Below, in pieces: positions 1-8,974 of a stretch of DNA of 15,000 nt (its first letter is position 1; each line of letters starts with the position of its first letter). The notes below the pieces were generated by a model that did not search any database, was not told the origin of the DNA, and saw only the letters and a program-made list of their open reading frames with translations. Made by a program: the position numbers and the translations under genes. Source of the stretch: Anaeromyces robustus. Taxonomy: Eukaryota; Neocallimastigomycota; Neocallimastigomycetes; Neocallimastigales; Neocallimastigaceae. The stretch is taken from NCBI GenBank assembly GCA_002104895.1, contig MCFG01000239.1, positions 57,501 through 72,500 on the forward strand. Direction: 5' to 3'.

Positions 1-35
<35 letters not shown>

Positions 36-39
36 TTTT
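1..39. repeat. (TTTA)n microsatellite at the window edge
   Basis: About nine to ten uninterrupted copies of the tetranucleotide TTTA/TTAT start at the first base, so the array may extend beyond the window. Confidence 0.95.
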
Positions 40-688
40 TCTTCATTCAATATTGATGATCAACTGTATTTTTTTTTCTTCACGATTAAGTATTTATTAT
101 ATTTTTTCATTGTTATTATTTTTCAATAATGAGGTTTCAATTTTCTTGTTTAATTTTCTTTTTAATTTTCTGTTATCTTTACTATTTATATTATAATTTT
201 TATTATTTATATTATCATAATTTTTTATTATCTTTGATTATTAATATTTATTCAATAAGTTTATTTATATATATATATTATATTATACATTAAAAAAAAA
301 AAAAAGAGAAAATAACAAAATAAAATAAAATAAAATAAATTCTTTACACATAATTGAAAAATAATGGAATAATAAAATAATATTAATTTATTTTTGATTA
401 ATTTTTTTTTTATTTATATAAAACAATAATAAAATTATATATTTTATTCTTTAAAAGATAAAATATATAAAAGATATAATTTATAACATGAATGTATAAT
501 AAAAAATTGATTTATTTAAAGGTTATTTTATATAAGTTTTAATTGTTTTTAATTGTTCATGGTGAAAAATTAAAAAAATATAACCTTTTTGGTATATTAA
601 TTATTATTATATAAAACTTTATCAATATTATATATTATATATATATATATATATTTTGATACAAAATGAATAAATAATTATGATTTAG

Positions 689-689
689 A

Positions 690-740
<51 letters not shown>

Positions 741-742
741 AT
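689..742. repeat. (AAAT)n microsatellite
   Basis: About 13 perfect AAAT units are followed by a degenerate tail of related AAATT/AATTA units up to about 800. It is the same unit as the arrays at 1, 12185, 14040 and 14867. Confidence 0.95.
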
Positions 743-923
743 TTATAAATTAAATAAATAAATTAAATAAATAGATAAATAACTAATTAATTAATTAATT
801 ATATAGAATAAATTAAAAAAAAATGTAAATAAGTAATACAGATTAAAAATAAAATCTCTATTAAATAATTTATAAATAATATGATTTCTAACATTTTTTT
901 CTCTAAAAAATTATTTATGATAT

Positions 924-2291
924 TTATAATGATGATGTCGTTGATTTATTTTCACATTCTATTTCTATTGTTACTGATGCTTTTTCATTTATATTATTTA
1001 TTGTATTGGTATTGTTTTTTGGACTTGAATTTGGGTTAGAAGTTGGCTCTATATTTTCATTTTCATTTTCATTTTCATTTTTATTTTCAATATTATCTTT
1101 AATATTTTTGTTAGTTTTCTTTTCTTTTATACATAAAATTAATATAGTTCCAAATAATGACATAATACCAAGATATATAAATACAACAAAATAGTTATTA
1201 TTTGTTCTTTCTAATATCATTCCTGAAATAGCTGGTCCAACAATACCACTAACTAACCCATATGCAATAAAAATAATACCATAAATTGTTCCAAAATTTT
1301 TTAAACCAAATATATCTGCTGCTAATGGACCTGAAATAGTAAATAGAGTTCCAAATCCTATACCAACTCCAGCTGCACATAATGATACTAATGATACATT
1401 AGTAGTATGAGGCATAATAAAATAGCCTATAGTTGCTAATAAAAAACCTAGAGTACCAGTTAATCTAGGTCCAATTTTATCAGTTAGCCATCCCATAAAA
1501 ATTCTTATAATTCCATTAGCTAAATTAAAAGTAGTAAGTATAGTTACTCCTGGTTTACCTATAGCAATAGAATAACTTTTTGATAAGTTTATCATTGAAA
1601 TACCTGCAGCACCCATAAATATCCATACAAACCAAATAATCCAAAATTCTTTAGATTTTAAAGCTTGACTTACAGTCATATCTTTAGATGAATCCAATTT
1701 AGGTTTCACATGATTTTTATTATTTAAAGAAATTTTAACTAAGATATAAGCAAATAAATTGAATATAATAATCATGGATAAAGTAAATAGATTTACGAAT
1801 AAATAACTTTTCCCATTTAATATTGCATTTAAAATAGGTGACATAATAGCTGCTGCAATACCAAAAGATAAATTTATAATTCCACTAACTAATCCTTTTT
1901 TTGTGGGAAATTCACTTTGAACGGTAGTTAATCCTGGTCCATAAGTAAAACTACATCCTAAATTAGAAGTAAAGGCCCATAAATATACCCAATAAATATT
2001 ATTAGCAAATATTAAAAAGATAAATGCTAAAACGTAAAAAAAAGTTCCAATTAAAGTACATTTAGGCATTCCAATTTTAGCATGAATACGTCCACTTATA
2101 AACATAGTTATTGCTAATGCTAAGAGCATAAAAGTTAAAACTAATCCTGTTTCAGTACTTCCAACATTATATTTTTCTTTCCAATATGAACTCATTACTC
2201 CCGGATATCCAAATGAAATAACTCCTGACCAAAATATAGGAATCCCACATCCTAATATTTTACTAATTGCGATAAATTTTTCTTTACTCAT
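924..2291 (-). CDS. MFS transporter, oxalate/formate antiporter (OFA)-like
   Basis: Single-exon gene for 455 residues, a likely plasma-membrane carrier for a monocarboxylate or dicarboxylate. The pattern is major facilitator: twelve hydrophobic segments in two bundles, with helix 1 near residues 10-32, helix 2 near 48-67 and the second bundle starting near 216. MFS motif A appears after helix 2 (G67-R-I-H-A-K-I-G74) and again, in degenerate form, after helix 8 (WLTDKIGPR). OFA-type signatures are the GYPGV turn in helix 1, the FPTKKGLVSGI segment before helix 5 and the KEFWIIWFVWIFMGAAGIS opening of helix 7, which resemble OxlT-like proteins (family knowledge). After about residue 389 a 67-residue polar tail follows, rich in Asn/Glu with five NE dipeptides, that bacterial relatives lack. 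The start is the first Met, directly behind an A-run. The substrate cannot be told from sequence; transfer from bacteria is possible but not shown. Confidence 0.88.
   Translation of the reverse strand: MSKEKFIAISKILGCGIPIFWSGVISFGYPGVMSSYWKEKYNVGSTETGLVLTFMLLALAITMFISGRIHAKIGMPKCTLIGTFFYVLAFIFLIFANNIYWVYLWAFTSNLGCSFTYGPGLTTVQSEFPTKKGLVSGIINLSFGIAAAIMSPILNAILNGKSYLFVNLFTLSMIIIFNLFAYILVKISLNNKNHVKPKLDSSKDMTVSQALKSKEFWIIWFVWIFMGAAGISMINLSKSYSIAIGKPGVTILTTFNLANGIIRIFMGWLTDKIGPRLTGTLGFLLATIGYFIMPHTTNVSLVSLCAAGVGIGFGTLFTISGPLAADIFGLKNFGTIYGIIFIAYGLVSGIVGPAISGMILERTNNNYFVVFIYLGIMSLFGTILILCIKEKKTNKNIKDNIENKNENENENENIEPTSNPNSSPKNNTNTINNINEKASVTIEIECENKSTTSSL
1052..1083. repeat. Coding hexanucleotide repeat (ATTTTC/GAAAAT)n
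   Basis: Four to five copies of a 6-bp unit inside the 3' end of the MFS gene encode the alternating Asn-Glu run of its cytosolic tail. Unit-number change would lengthen or shorten the tail without breaking the frame. Confidence 0.85.
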
Positions 2292-2474
2292 TTTTTTTTT
2301 TTTCTTTTATTAATTCAATTAAACATAAAATATTCTAATTATTTAAAATCTAAAAATTATATATATTTTTTACTATATTATTTATATAAATAATTTTTAG
2401 GAAAAGAGAAAGAAAAAAGAATAAGATTATTAGTTTAAAAATTAAAATTTAAATTTAAATTTCAAAATCTATAT

Positions 2475-2506
2475 ATTTGAAATTTGAAATCTAAAATTTG
2501 AAATTT
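2475..2506. promoter_or_regulatory. Paired 11-bp repeats upstream of the MFS start
   Basis: The 11-mer ATTTGAAATTT occurs at 2475-2485 and again at 2496-2506, exactly 21 bp apart, which is about two helical turns. The pair lies about 185-215 bp upstream of the MFS start codon. Such spacing is typical of paired factor sites, but in DNA this AT-rich chance remains likely. The regulatory role is inference. Confidence 0.3.
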
Positions 2507-2663
2507 CTTCTTATAATAGTATATTTAATATTTAATATAATATACATATATATAATTATTATTATAATAATCTTATTGAAAAATCATATATAAAAAAAAA
2601 AAAAAATTTAAAAAAATTTTTTTTTTAATATTAAATAAAATATTATGATTGATTAATATTTTA

Positions 2664-2715
2664 TTTATATTATTTATATTATTTATATTATTTATATTAT
2701 TTATATTATTTATAT
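2664..2715. repeat. 9-bp tandem repeat TTTATATTA
   Basis: Five perfect consecutive copies of TTTATATTA run from 2664 to 2708, followed by a partial sixth copy. The 9-bp period differs from the 4-bp arrays elsewhere in the window. Confidence 0.92.
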
Positions 2716-3034
2716 ATTTTTATTTATATTATATATGTTTATTTATTATTTATTCATTAATGATAAAAATATTTTTACAATAATAATTGTGTTTTAACAT
2801 TTCTTGTGTAATTTATTTTTCACGTAAAAAAGTATTTAAAATAAATTATTATTTTCTTTATTAAATATAAAATGCTAATAGAAAATAAGTAAAAAAAAAA
2901 AAATTTGTATATTTGATTATATGTATATATATAAAAAATAGATAATGGTATTATTAAAATTTTATACATATATATACGTTTAAATAATGGTTTAAACTTA
3001 ATTACTATGTAACACATATATATAAATATTTGTT

Positions 3035-3418
3035 TTATTCATCAATTTTTTTAAAAAACTCTAATAATGACTCAGAAACATAAAATATTTCATTTTCATC
3101 TATATTACATGCATCTACAGCGTAATATAACTTTCTTTCTGAATTATATCCTAACAACATCTCTCCACCGTCTGTTCCAAATATAAAATAATTTTGAAAA
3201 TATTTTGAAATTTCATAATCTTCATTTGCTTGTTCTAATTCTTCAAGTTTATATATTTTTGCATAACCATTTTCACCAATTTTTCCTTCACCACCATTAT
3301 GTTCATCCATAAAATCTAAATAATCTTTTGGAAGTTCTATTCCTTTTACTTTTTTAATTTTATATTCTGTCTTATTATTGAATTCGAAATCTTTAAATAA
3401 TTCTTTCAGTATTGTCAT
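3035..3418 (-). CDS. Stand-alone SMI1/KNR4 (SUKH) domain protein
   Basis: A 127-residue soluble protein made of little more than one SUKH fold. Visible family marks are the helix-loop LPKDYLDFMDEHNGGEG at residues 29-45 (compare the usual LP-x-DY-x-x-F-x-x-x-NGG), the KIYKLEELEQANEDY stretch at 55-69, the strand block FIFGTDGGEMLLGY at 78-91 and a C-terminal helix SLLEFFKKI. There is no signal peptide or membrane segment, so it is probably cytosolic. The start Met is well placed: about 28 residues precede the first core motif. In bacteria such single-domain proteins are often immunity partners of secreted nuclease-type toxins. In yeast, Knr4/Smi1 is a much longer wall-synthesis regulator. The length and lack of extensions fit the bacterial type, so acquisition by transfer is possible. 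No toxin gene lies in this window. Confidence 0.85.
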   Translation of the reverse strand: MTILKELFKDFEFNNKTEYKIKKVKGIELPKDYLDFMDEHNGGEGKIGENGYAKIYKLEELEQANEDYEISKYFQNYFIFGTDGGEMLLGYNSERKLYYAVDACNIDENEIFYVSESLLEFFKKIDE

Positions 3419-3728
3419 TTTTAAATTATTATATTGTTATTTACTTTAAAATTATATTAAAACAAAAAGAAAAATCGCATTAATATCTTATTTTATTACT
3501 AATTAAATGATAATAACAACTTTTTTATTATTTCCCACAGTTATACTTTATAGTTAATATTTTATTAAATATACTTTATATAAATATATAATTACAATAA
3601 TCATAAAAAAATGTATATCACATGTTTTTATGTAATCATAGCATAAATAATAATTTAAACTAAATACATGATAAATAGAAATTTTAATTGTATAAGATTT
3701 TAAAGATAATTAAAAAAAAAAAAAAAAA

Positions 3729-3814
3729 CCGTTTAAACCGGTACTTTTAATTATTTTAAAATTCTTTTTTATTATAAGAATTATTTAATTATTTAATTTT
3801 ACGGTACAGTACTT
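3729..3814. repeat. Imperfect inverted repeat with GGTAC ends
   Basis: A segment with unusual C/G content opens with GTTTAAACCGGTAC and closes with ACGGTACAGTACTT. Around the centre, AATTCTT (3760-3766) and AAGAATT (3776-3782) form a perfect 7-bp hairpin, and the outer arms stay roughly complementary (TTTTAATTATT against AATTATTTAATTTTA). It may be a small hairpin or a remnant of a MITE-like element. No flanking target duplication was confirmed. Confidence 0.35.
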
Positions 3815-4175
3815 CCTTATCATTTTGTTTTTTAGTTCTTGTTTTTTTTTTCTTTTTTTTTTTTTTATTAATTTAATATATTAATTAATAAATGAAAAAT
3901 ACATAAAAATAATTGTATTTTATATTAATGTTTTAATTATTTTAATTAATAAAATGGCAATGTAATCTTTTAATATCTAATTATACATTGATTCTTTCAT
4001 TTTATTTTTTTTTTATAAAACATAAAGTATTTGAAAGTAACCATTAAAAAAATATCTACAATAATTAATAGTTAGTATTACTGGATTATCATATATATAT
4101 CAAAAAAAAAAAAAAAATTTTTTGAACAAGAATATAAATTAAAGTTAAATAATAAATATAGTGTATAGTAATAGA

Positions 4176-4224
4176 AATGCATGCATTGTTAATTTATATG
4201 GTTAAATTGTGTAAATGCAGCATT
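4176..4224. repeat. Two related GCAT palindromes
   Basis: AATGCATGCATT (4176-4187) is a perfect 12-bp palindrome. AATGCAGCATT (4214-4224) is a perfect 5+1+5 palindrome with the same half-site AATGC. Their centres are about 38 bp apart. Shared half-sites suggest two binding sites for one dimeric factor, but no gene start is close. Confidence 0.4.
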
Positions 4225-4355
4225 CACTTTTATAGTAATTTTTTTTTAATAATTAGATTTAAAGTTGATTAATGTAAATATAATTTTATTATTATCAAAT
4301 TAATATATCAATATCATTACTACAACTCTTATTTTTTTAACCGTTTTTTTTTTTT

Positions 4356-4378
4356 ATATATATATATATATATATATA
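4356..4378. repeat. (AT)n microsatellite
   Basis: An uninterrupted AT dinucleotide run of about eleven units follows a T homopolymer. Confidence 0.95.
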
Positions 4379-5942
4379 AATTAATATTATTATTGTTATA
4401 TTGTTTTATTTTATTTTTTTTTATATATTTAATATTAATTATTATTAACATGATATAATGTCTTTTTAAATATAAATTATAATAACTTTTATTTAATTTA
4501 ATAAATAAATATTAAATAAAATAAATATTCAGAAATTAATAAATAAATAATTAAATAAATATATGTTTATGTTTTTAAGTTTTTTTTTTTTTTTTTTTTT
4601 TTTTTACTAAATTACTTTAAAATAATCTATTTTATCATTTATTATATTTAATCAATGATTATGATTTATCCTTTAATTAATATAATAACAGATATTAAAT
4701 ATTATTCGCTAAGAAATTTTTTTTTTTTGTTTTACTATTCAACTAATATTTAATTAAAAAAATTTTTTATATTGGAAAATTTAAATATAAACAATTTTAT
4801 ATATATTAATTATTTAATTATTCGTTTTTTTATTAAATATTATTTGTATAATAAATACAGAATAATTTAAATTATTATATATTAAATATTAAATATAAAA
4901 TAAAACAAGTTAAAATTAATAAAATATATTAAATAAACTCTTGTAAGTATTTAATATATAAATAAATAACAGAAAGAATAAATAAGAAATAACTAGTACA
5001 ACATTATTTTCATACATTTTTATTATTATTATTAATATTATTATTATTTTATGAATTTTTAAAGATATAAAGTTTAAAATACAACTGAATTCTTAAAATT
5101 TTATTTGATGGTTATTATTATTGTTGAAGTTGTTAATATTTTATTTTATACTATAAAACTTTGTGCAAAAAAATGAATTTAATATAATATTCTAAAATAT
5201 AAATTTTATTATAATAAAGTATTCTTTCTTTAAATATGAATGATTATTTTTTTTTGTTTTTATTTTATATTAATATTTCTTTTAACCTATTCTTTTTATC
5301 TTAATTATTACTAATAATTTTGTTGTTTTTAACCTTCATTATTCTATTAAATATTTTAAATATTTATTTATATAATAAGAAAATTAATTTATAAGTGTAA
5401 TGCCTACTTAAATAAAAAATTAATTAATAATTAATATTATTAAAACATATAAAAAGTATTCTTACAAAAGAAAAAAAAAAAAAAGCATCATATTTAATAT
5501 ATAATTAAAATATATCAAAATCTTGTAATTAAATTTTGTTAATAAATAATTAAATAATAAATTGTTTTTTAATATATTTAATATAATTTATATTTAATAA
5601 TATATTACGAGTATATTATTTAAATACACTTGTAATATATATAATTTAATATAAATTATATTGAAGATGATAAAAAAATTTATAATAAGAAAAAAGAAAA
5701 ATTAATATAAAAGCGATAAAAAAAGATTCTTTTTAATTTTTTTTTTATTTTAGTTCAAAAATACTTGTAGTAAAAAAGTAAAAGAATAAACAACGTTAAT
5801 TATATAAAGGTTATTTAATATTATAATAAAAAAAAGTAAGAGAAAGTATGTTAAATTCAGTTAAATAAATTATATATTATTTAAGAATAATGTTATTTTA
5901 AAAATAAATAATTTTTATTATTTAAAAAAAAAAAAAAGAAGG

Positions 5943-5963
5943 GTAATTGATAATATCAATTAC
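5943..5963. promoter_or_regulatory. Perfect 21-bp palindrome upstream of the secreted-protein gene
   Basis: The arms GTAATTGATA and TATCAATTAC are exact reverse complements flanking a single A. The site lies about 310 bp upstream of the ATG at 6276, directly after a poly-A run and GGG. It could be a dimeric factor site or a cruciform-forming hairpin. A 10-bp perfect arm is notable even in AT-rich DNA. The regulatory role is inference. Confidence 0.4.
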
Positions 5964-6275
5964 TTAAAAATGGAAATTTCAAATTAATTGTTAAAAAATT
6001 ATTATTAAAGAGAATGAGAAATTTTAAAAACAAATTATAATTAGTTTAAGAAAAAATATTTAAAATATAAATAAAATGAATATATAAATACAGATATTTA
6101 TTATAGTTTTATTAAATAAAATATATTGACTTTTTTATGTATTATCATTTTTTATATAAAAAAATTTGTATTTAAAAAGCTAAATAATAGCAAAGTTTTT
6201 AACTAATTTCAAATTTAATATATTTCTTAATAATTAAAAAATAAATATTCAATTTTAGTTATTAAAAAAAAAAAG

Positions 6276-7280
6276 ATGAAATTCTTAACTATTTTTGCTG
6301 CTTTAGCCTCACTTTCTTCAGTTGTTTTAGGTGACTACTGTGGTCATGATTGTGACCCATCTTTAATTCCAAGTAAAACTCTCAAAGCTCCAATTACAGT
6401 AGTTGATACTAAATATAGTGTTACTGGTACTTTTTACATTAATAATGATTGTGAATTCACTATTGAAGACTTTTCTGTTACTCCAAAAACATCAAATGCT
6501 AAATGGTATGGTACAAATTCTTTTGAATCAACAACTGGTATTCTTCTTTCTAATGAAATAGTTGGAGAAGTTACTTCTCCAAAATCTTTAACCTACAGTA
6601 TTAAAGATACTAGTCTTTTCTGTAAAGCATCTTTAGTTAATGATATTGGTGAAAATGGTGTTTTCCGTTTATTAGATGATAATAATCAACTTATTGCTTA
6701 TGCTAAGGTTCAAGCTTCTGATGAAAAACCAGTTGTTGCTAGCTCTAGTACTACAACTACTACAAGTACTAAAAAATCTACTACAAGTAATAGTACTAAA
6801 AAATCTACAACAAGTACTAGTACAAAGAAAACTAGTACAACTGATGAAACTAGTACAACTAGTACGAGTACTAAAAAAAAAACTACTACCACTACTTCAA
6901 AAAGTAAATCTTCTTCAACTTCAACTAAACTTTCCGATAAGATCGATAGTTCAGATGCCACTACCACTACTACTACTGCACAAGATGATGCTGCTGCATC
7001 TCCAACCGATGTTACTTCTCCAATTGATTCTGGTGTTTTAACTGATGGTTCAGTTAACTCAGGTAATGCTACTGATTCAAGTATTACTGGTATTGCTACT
7101 AATCCAGGTAATGATACAAATTCAATTAATGTTGCTAATGCTAATCCAACAACTACAACTCTTAAAATCAGTTTAAGTGCTACTAATGTTAATGATCAAT
7201 CTAGTGGTGCTCAAACTTTAAGTGTTTCTTATGTTATTTATTTAGCTTTATTTATTTTTACTTTATACATTAGATATTAG
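6276..7280 (+). CDS. Secreted Ser/Thr-rich surface protein, DM13-like domain, GPI-type tail
   Basis: A 334-residue protein for the cell wall or outer surface. Residues 1-19 form a classical signal peptide, with cleavage expected at VLG-DY. Residues 20-150 form a folded domain with four cysteines (22, 26, 59, 116) and the pattern YSVTGTFYINNDCEFTIEDF, which resembles a DM13/electron-transfer-type surface module; that assignment is tentative. Residues 155-235 are a mucin-like stalk of imperfect TSTKKSTT units, likely O-glycosylated. Candidate N-glycosylation sites are N172, N264 and N279. The C-terminus has a small-residue omega region near S310-G311 and a hydrophobic tail ending in RY, as in GPI-anchored fungal proteins. 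The ATG follows a run of A residues, and codons use more C at third positions than the other genes, suggesting stronger expression. No intron is needed. Confidence 0.82.
   Translation: MKFLTIFAALASLSSVVLGDYCGHDCDPSLIPSKTLKAPITVVDTKYSVTGTFYINNDCEFTIEDFSVTPKTSNAKWYGTNSFESTTGILLSNEIVGEVTSPKSLTYSIKDTSLFCKASLVNDIGENGVFRLLDDNNQLIAYAKVQASDEKPVVASSSTTTTTSTKKSTTSNSTKKSTTSTSTKKTSTTDETSTTSTSTKKKTTTTTSKSKSSSTSTKLSDKIDSSDATTTTTTAQDDAAASPTDVTSPIDSGVLTDGSVNSGNATDSSITGIATNPGNDTNSINVANANPTTTTLKISLSATNVNDQSSGAQTLSVSYVIYLALFIFTLYIRY
6757..6931 (+). repeat. Degenerate coding repeat of the Thr/Ser/Lys stalk
   Basis: Imperfect copies of a unit built from ACTAGTACAA/AGTACTAAAAAA encode STKKSTT-like heptads to octads. 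Repeats of this kind in wall proteins vary in number between alleles. The reverse strand is open for 85 codons here only because the repeat avoids stops in that frame. Confidence 0.8.
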
Positions 7281-8150
7281 AAAAAAATTAAGAAAGACAC
7301 ATAAGAAAAGTATATATAATTTTTAAAAAAAAAAAAAAGGCATTACTTTTTTTTTCTTTTTCTTTTTCTTTTTTTATTAATTTAAACATTTTATTAATTT
7401 GTTTTCTTTTGAGAAGAAAATAAGAATATGTATATATTTATACATATTATTCATAGAAATATGATAACAAAAATTACTATTTTTTTTTTTATAAAAAATA
7501 ATCAGAGTTAATAATTTATTTTCATTAAAATTTCATAAAAAGATCATTAATATATATTATATATATTTAATTTAAAGGTGACTGTGACATGTTATTTATT
7601 TATATTTTTTTTAATATTAATATATATATTTATTTTTTTTATTTAAAATTGACATTTTAATTTATTGATATTTTTAGTCATTTATAATAATTTTTATTAA
7701 AATTATAATATTATTCAATATATAAAAATATAAATTATTTTAATTTATAATTTTTTTTTATTATTTTTAATTTTAAATTTTTTATGTAAAATAAAATGAA
7801 ATAAAGAAAAAAAAAATAAAAAATAAAATAAATTAAAGATAAAAAAAGGAATTTCTTATTTATATACTATTAATTTTTGATAGTTTTTTTTTTTTTTTTT
7901 TTATTTTTAATTTTTTTTTTTAATTTTTTATTATAAAATATAATTTTATAGATTATTTTATTTTTGAGATATTCTTAAAATTATCTTTATATAGGATGCT
8001 GTTTAAAAATATTAATGATAATTATTTTAATGTAATAATATTGATTGATAATAATAATGAAAAATATATATTTAATATTAATCATTATTCCTTAATCGAA
8101 CTAAAATAGAAAATTAGAAATTATTTATCAGGAAAAGCTGTATTTCAATA

Positions 8151-8312
8151 AAAGGGAGTGGAAGCAATTAATTGAAGTTATTATTTGAACAATTCAAATC
8201 CATTCCTTTCAAGACCAAGAGTGTCGACATCGAATCGATAAAACATAAAAATATCTCGAATCACGATATTATATCAATTATGGGGCCTTCGGAGTCGTCC
8301 TTCTTTTATTAG
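8151..8312 (+). other. GC-richer island: candidate structured RNA or relic coding exon
   Basis: This stretch contains GTCGAC, ATCGAATCGAT and GGGGCCTTCGGAGTCGTCC within DNA that is otherwise nearly pure A/T. RNA reading: AAAGGGAGTGG (8151-8161) pairs with CCATTCCTTT (8200-8209) over ten pairs with one bulged G. Inside, ATTTGAA (8183-8189) pairs perfectly with TTCAAAT (8193-8199). ATTCAAATCC resembles a Pol III box B, AGTGG a weak box A, and TTTT follows the island at 8304-8307. Protein reading: a plus-strand frame at 8172-8312 gives 46 codons with many C/G-ending codons (ACC, GTC, GAC, TCC, TCG), ending in a stop; no start is evident. The minus strand also has a short protein-like frame. It matches no tRNA, snRNA, RNase P/MRP or SRP RNA that I can recognise. 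It could also be a dispersed repeat fragment. Confidence 0.4.
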
Positions 8313-8932
8313 AAATTATTATAATTTCAGAAATTTATTATATATTTTTCTTTTTATTAAATATTTGCTGTAGTTTTTTTTTTTTTTTTTTTTTTTTTAA
8401 TTGTTTTTAATCTATTTTATTAAACGTATTAAGTCTAAATGTATTAATAATTATTTATAATAAATAAAAAACCGTGGAAGTGTATTCTCTTTCTTTAGTT
8501 TCAAAAAAAAATGTATATATATAGTATTATATATATTCGATTTTTAATTTTTTTTTTTTTAATACTACAATATAATTAAAAAAAACTAGTAATATAATTA
8601 ATAATAATTAATAATATTACTATATGAATTAAATCCTAATCTAAAAAAAAAAAAACTATATGAATTAAGTTTAAATTAAAAATAATAGATAATATCTTTA
8701 TTATATATATATATATATAATTCATTCAATCTAATTAATAATATTAATCCTTTAAAAAACTATAAATTCTATGTTTTAGCATTTTCATAGTTTTCTTATA
8801 TTAATATTATTTACTTTATATTTAATAAATCATGTAGAATTATTTAATGTAAATAAAAAAGTTTTATATATATATATATATTTATATTTATATTTAAAAA
8901 TATAAAAAACGATAGTATTTAAAATTACATTT

Positions 8933-8937
<5 letters not shown>

Positions 8938-8969
<32 letters not shown>
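8938..8969. repeat. Poly(T) tract of about 31 bases
   Basis: This is the longest homopolymer in the window. It lies about 90 bp beyond the stop codon of the minus-strand 360-aa gene and reads as poly(A) in that gene's sense. It may be a genomic homopolymer or a trace of a retroposed poly(A) end. Confidence 0.85.

Positions 8970-8974
<5 letters not shown>

Larger units (their letters stand above)
1..923. other. Gene-free AT-rich spacer downstream of the MFS gene
   Basis: No credible coding region is visible on either strand. The stretch is almost entirely A and T, with homopolymer runs, dinucleotide AT tracts (about 636-654) and two tetranucleotide arrays annotated separately. It lies at the 3' side of the minus-strand MFS gene, so it should contain that gene's 3' UTR and terminator. 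No specific polyadenylation signal can be told apart from the A/T background. Confidence 0.7.
2292..3034. other. Spacer between the MFS and SUKH genes
   Basis: This holds the 5' flank of the MFS gene and the 3' flank of the SUKH gene, both on the minus strand. Noted items are two 11-bp direct repeats (2475-2506), mixed A/T runs near 2592-2625 and a 9-bp tandem repeat (2664-2715). A hydrophobic 65-codon open frame at 2820-3017 is judged to be chance reading of A/T DNA. Confidence 0.65.
3419..6275. other. Long gene-free AT-rich region (about 2.9 kb)
   Basis: No open frame with protein-like composition is seen on either strand. The stretch consists of A/T homopolymers, AT and TTA microsatellites and short palindromes, annotated separately. 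The right end is the 5' flank of the secreted-protein gene, the left end the 5' flank of the SUKH gene, so it must hold two divergent promoters. No tRNA or rRNA gene was recognised. Confidence 0.65.

Noticed and set aside
1006-1194. Plus-strand frame across the MFS tail
   Set aside because: It is the antisense reading of the GAAAAT repeat and the last transmembrane region of the MFS gene.
2820-3017. 65-codon hydrophobic minus-strand frame
   Set aside because: It consists of Ile/Tyr/Phe/Lys codons expected from random A/T DNA, has no motif and overlaps simple A/T runs.
6676-7041. Leu/Val-rich frames on both strands across the surface-protein gene
   Set aside because: These are out-of-frame readings of the ACT/AGT repeat; the true frame has a signal peptide and a GPI-type tail.
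8181-8211. tRNA gene suggested by the box-B-like ATTCAAATCC
   Set aside because: No cloverleaf can be drawn: there is no 7-bp acceptor stem in the right place, no anticodon arm and no proper T arm.
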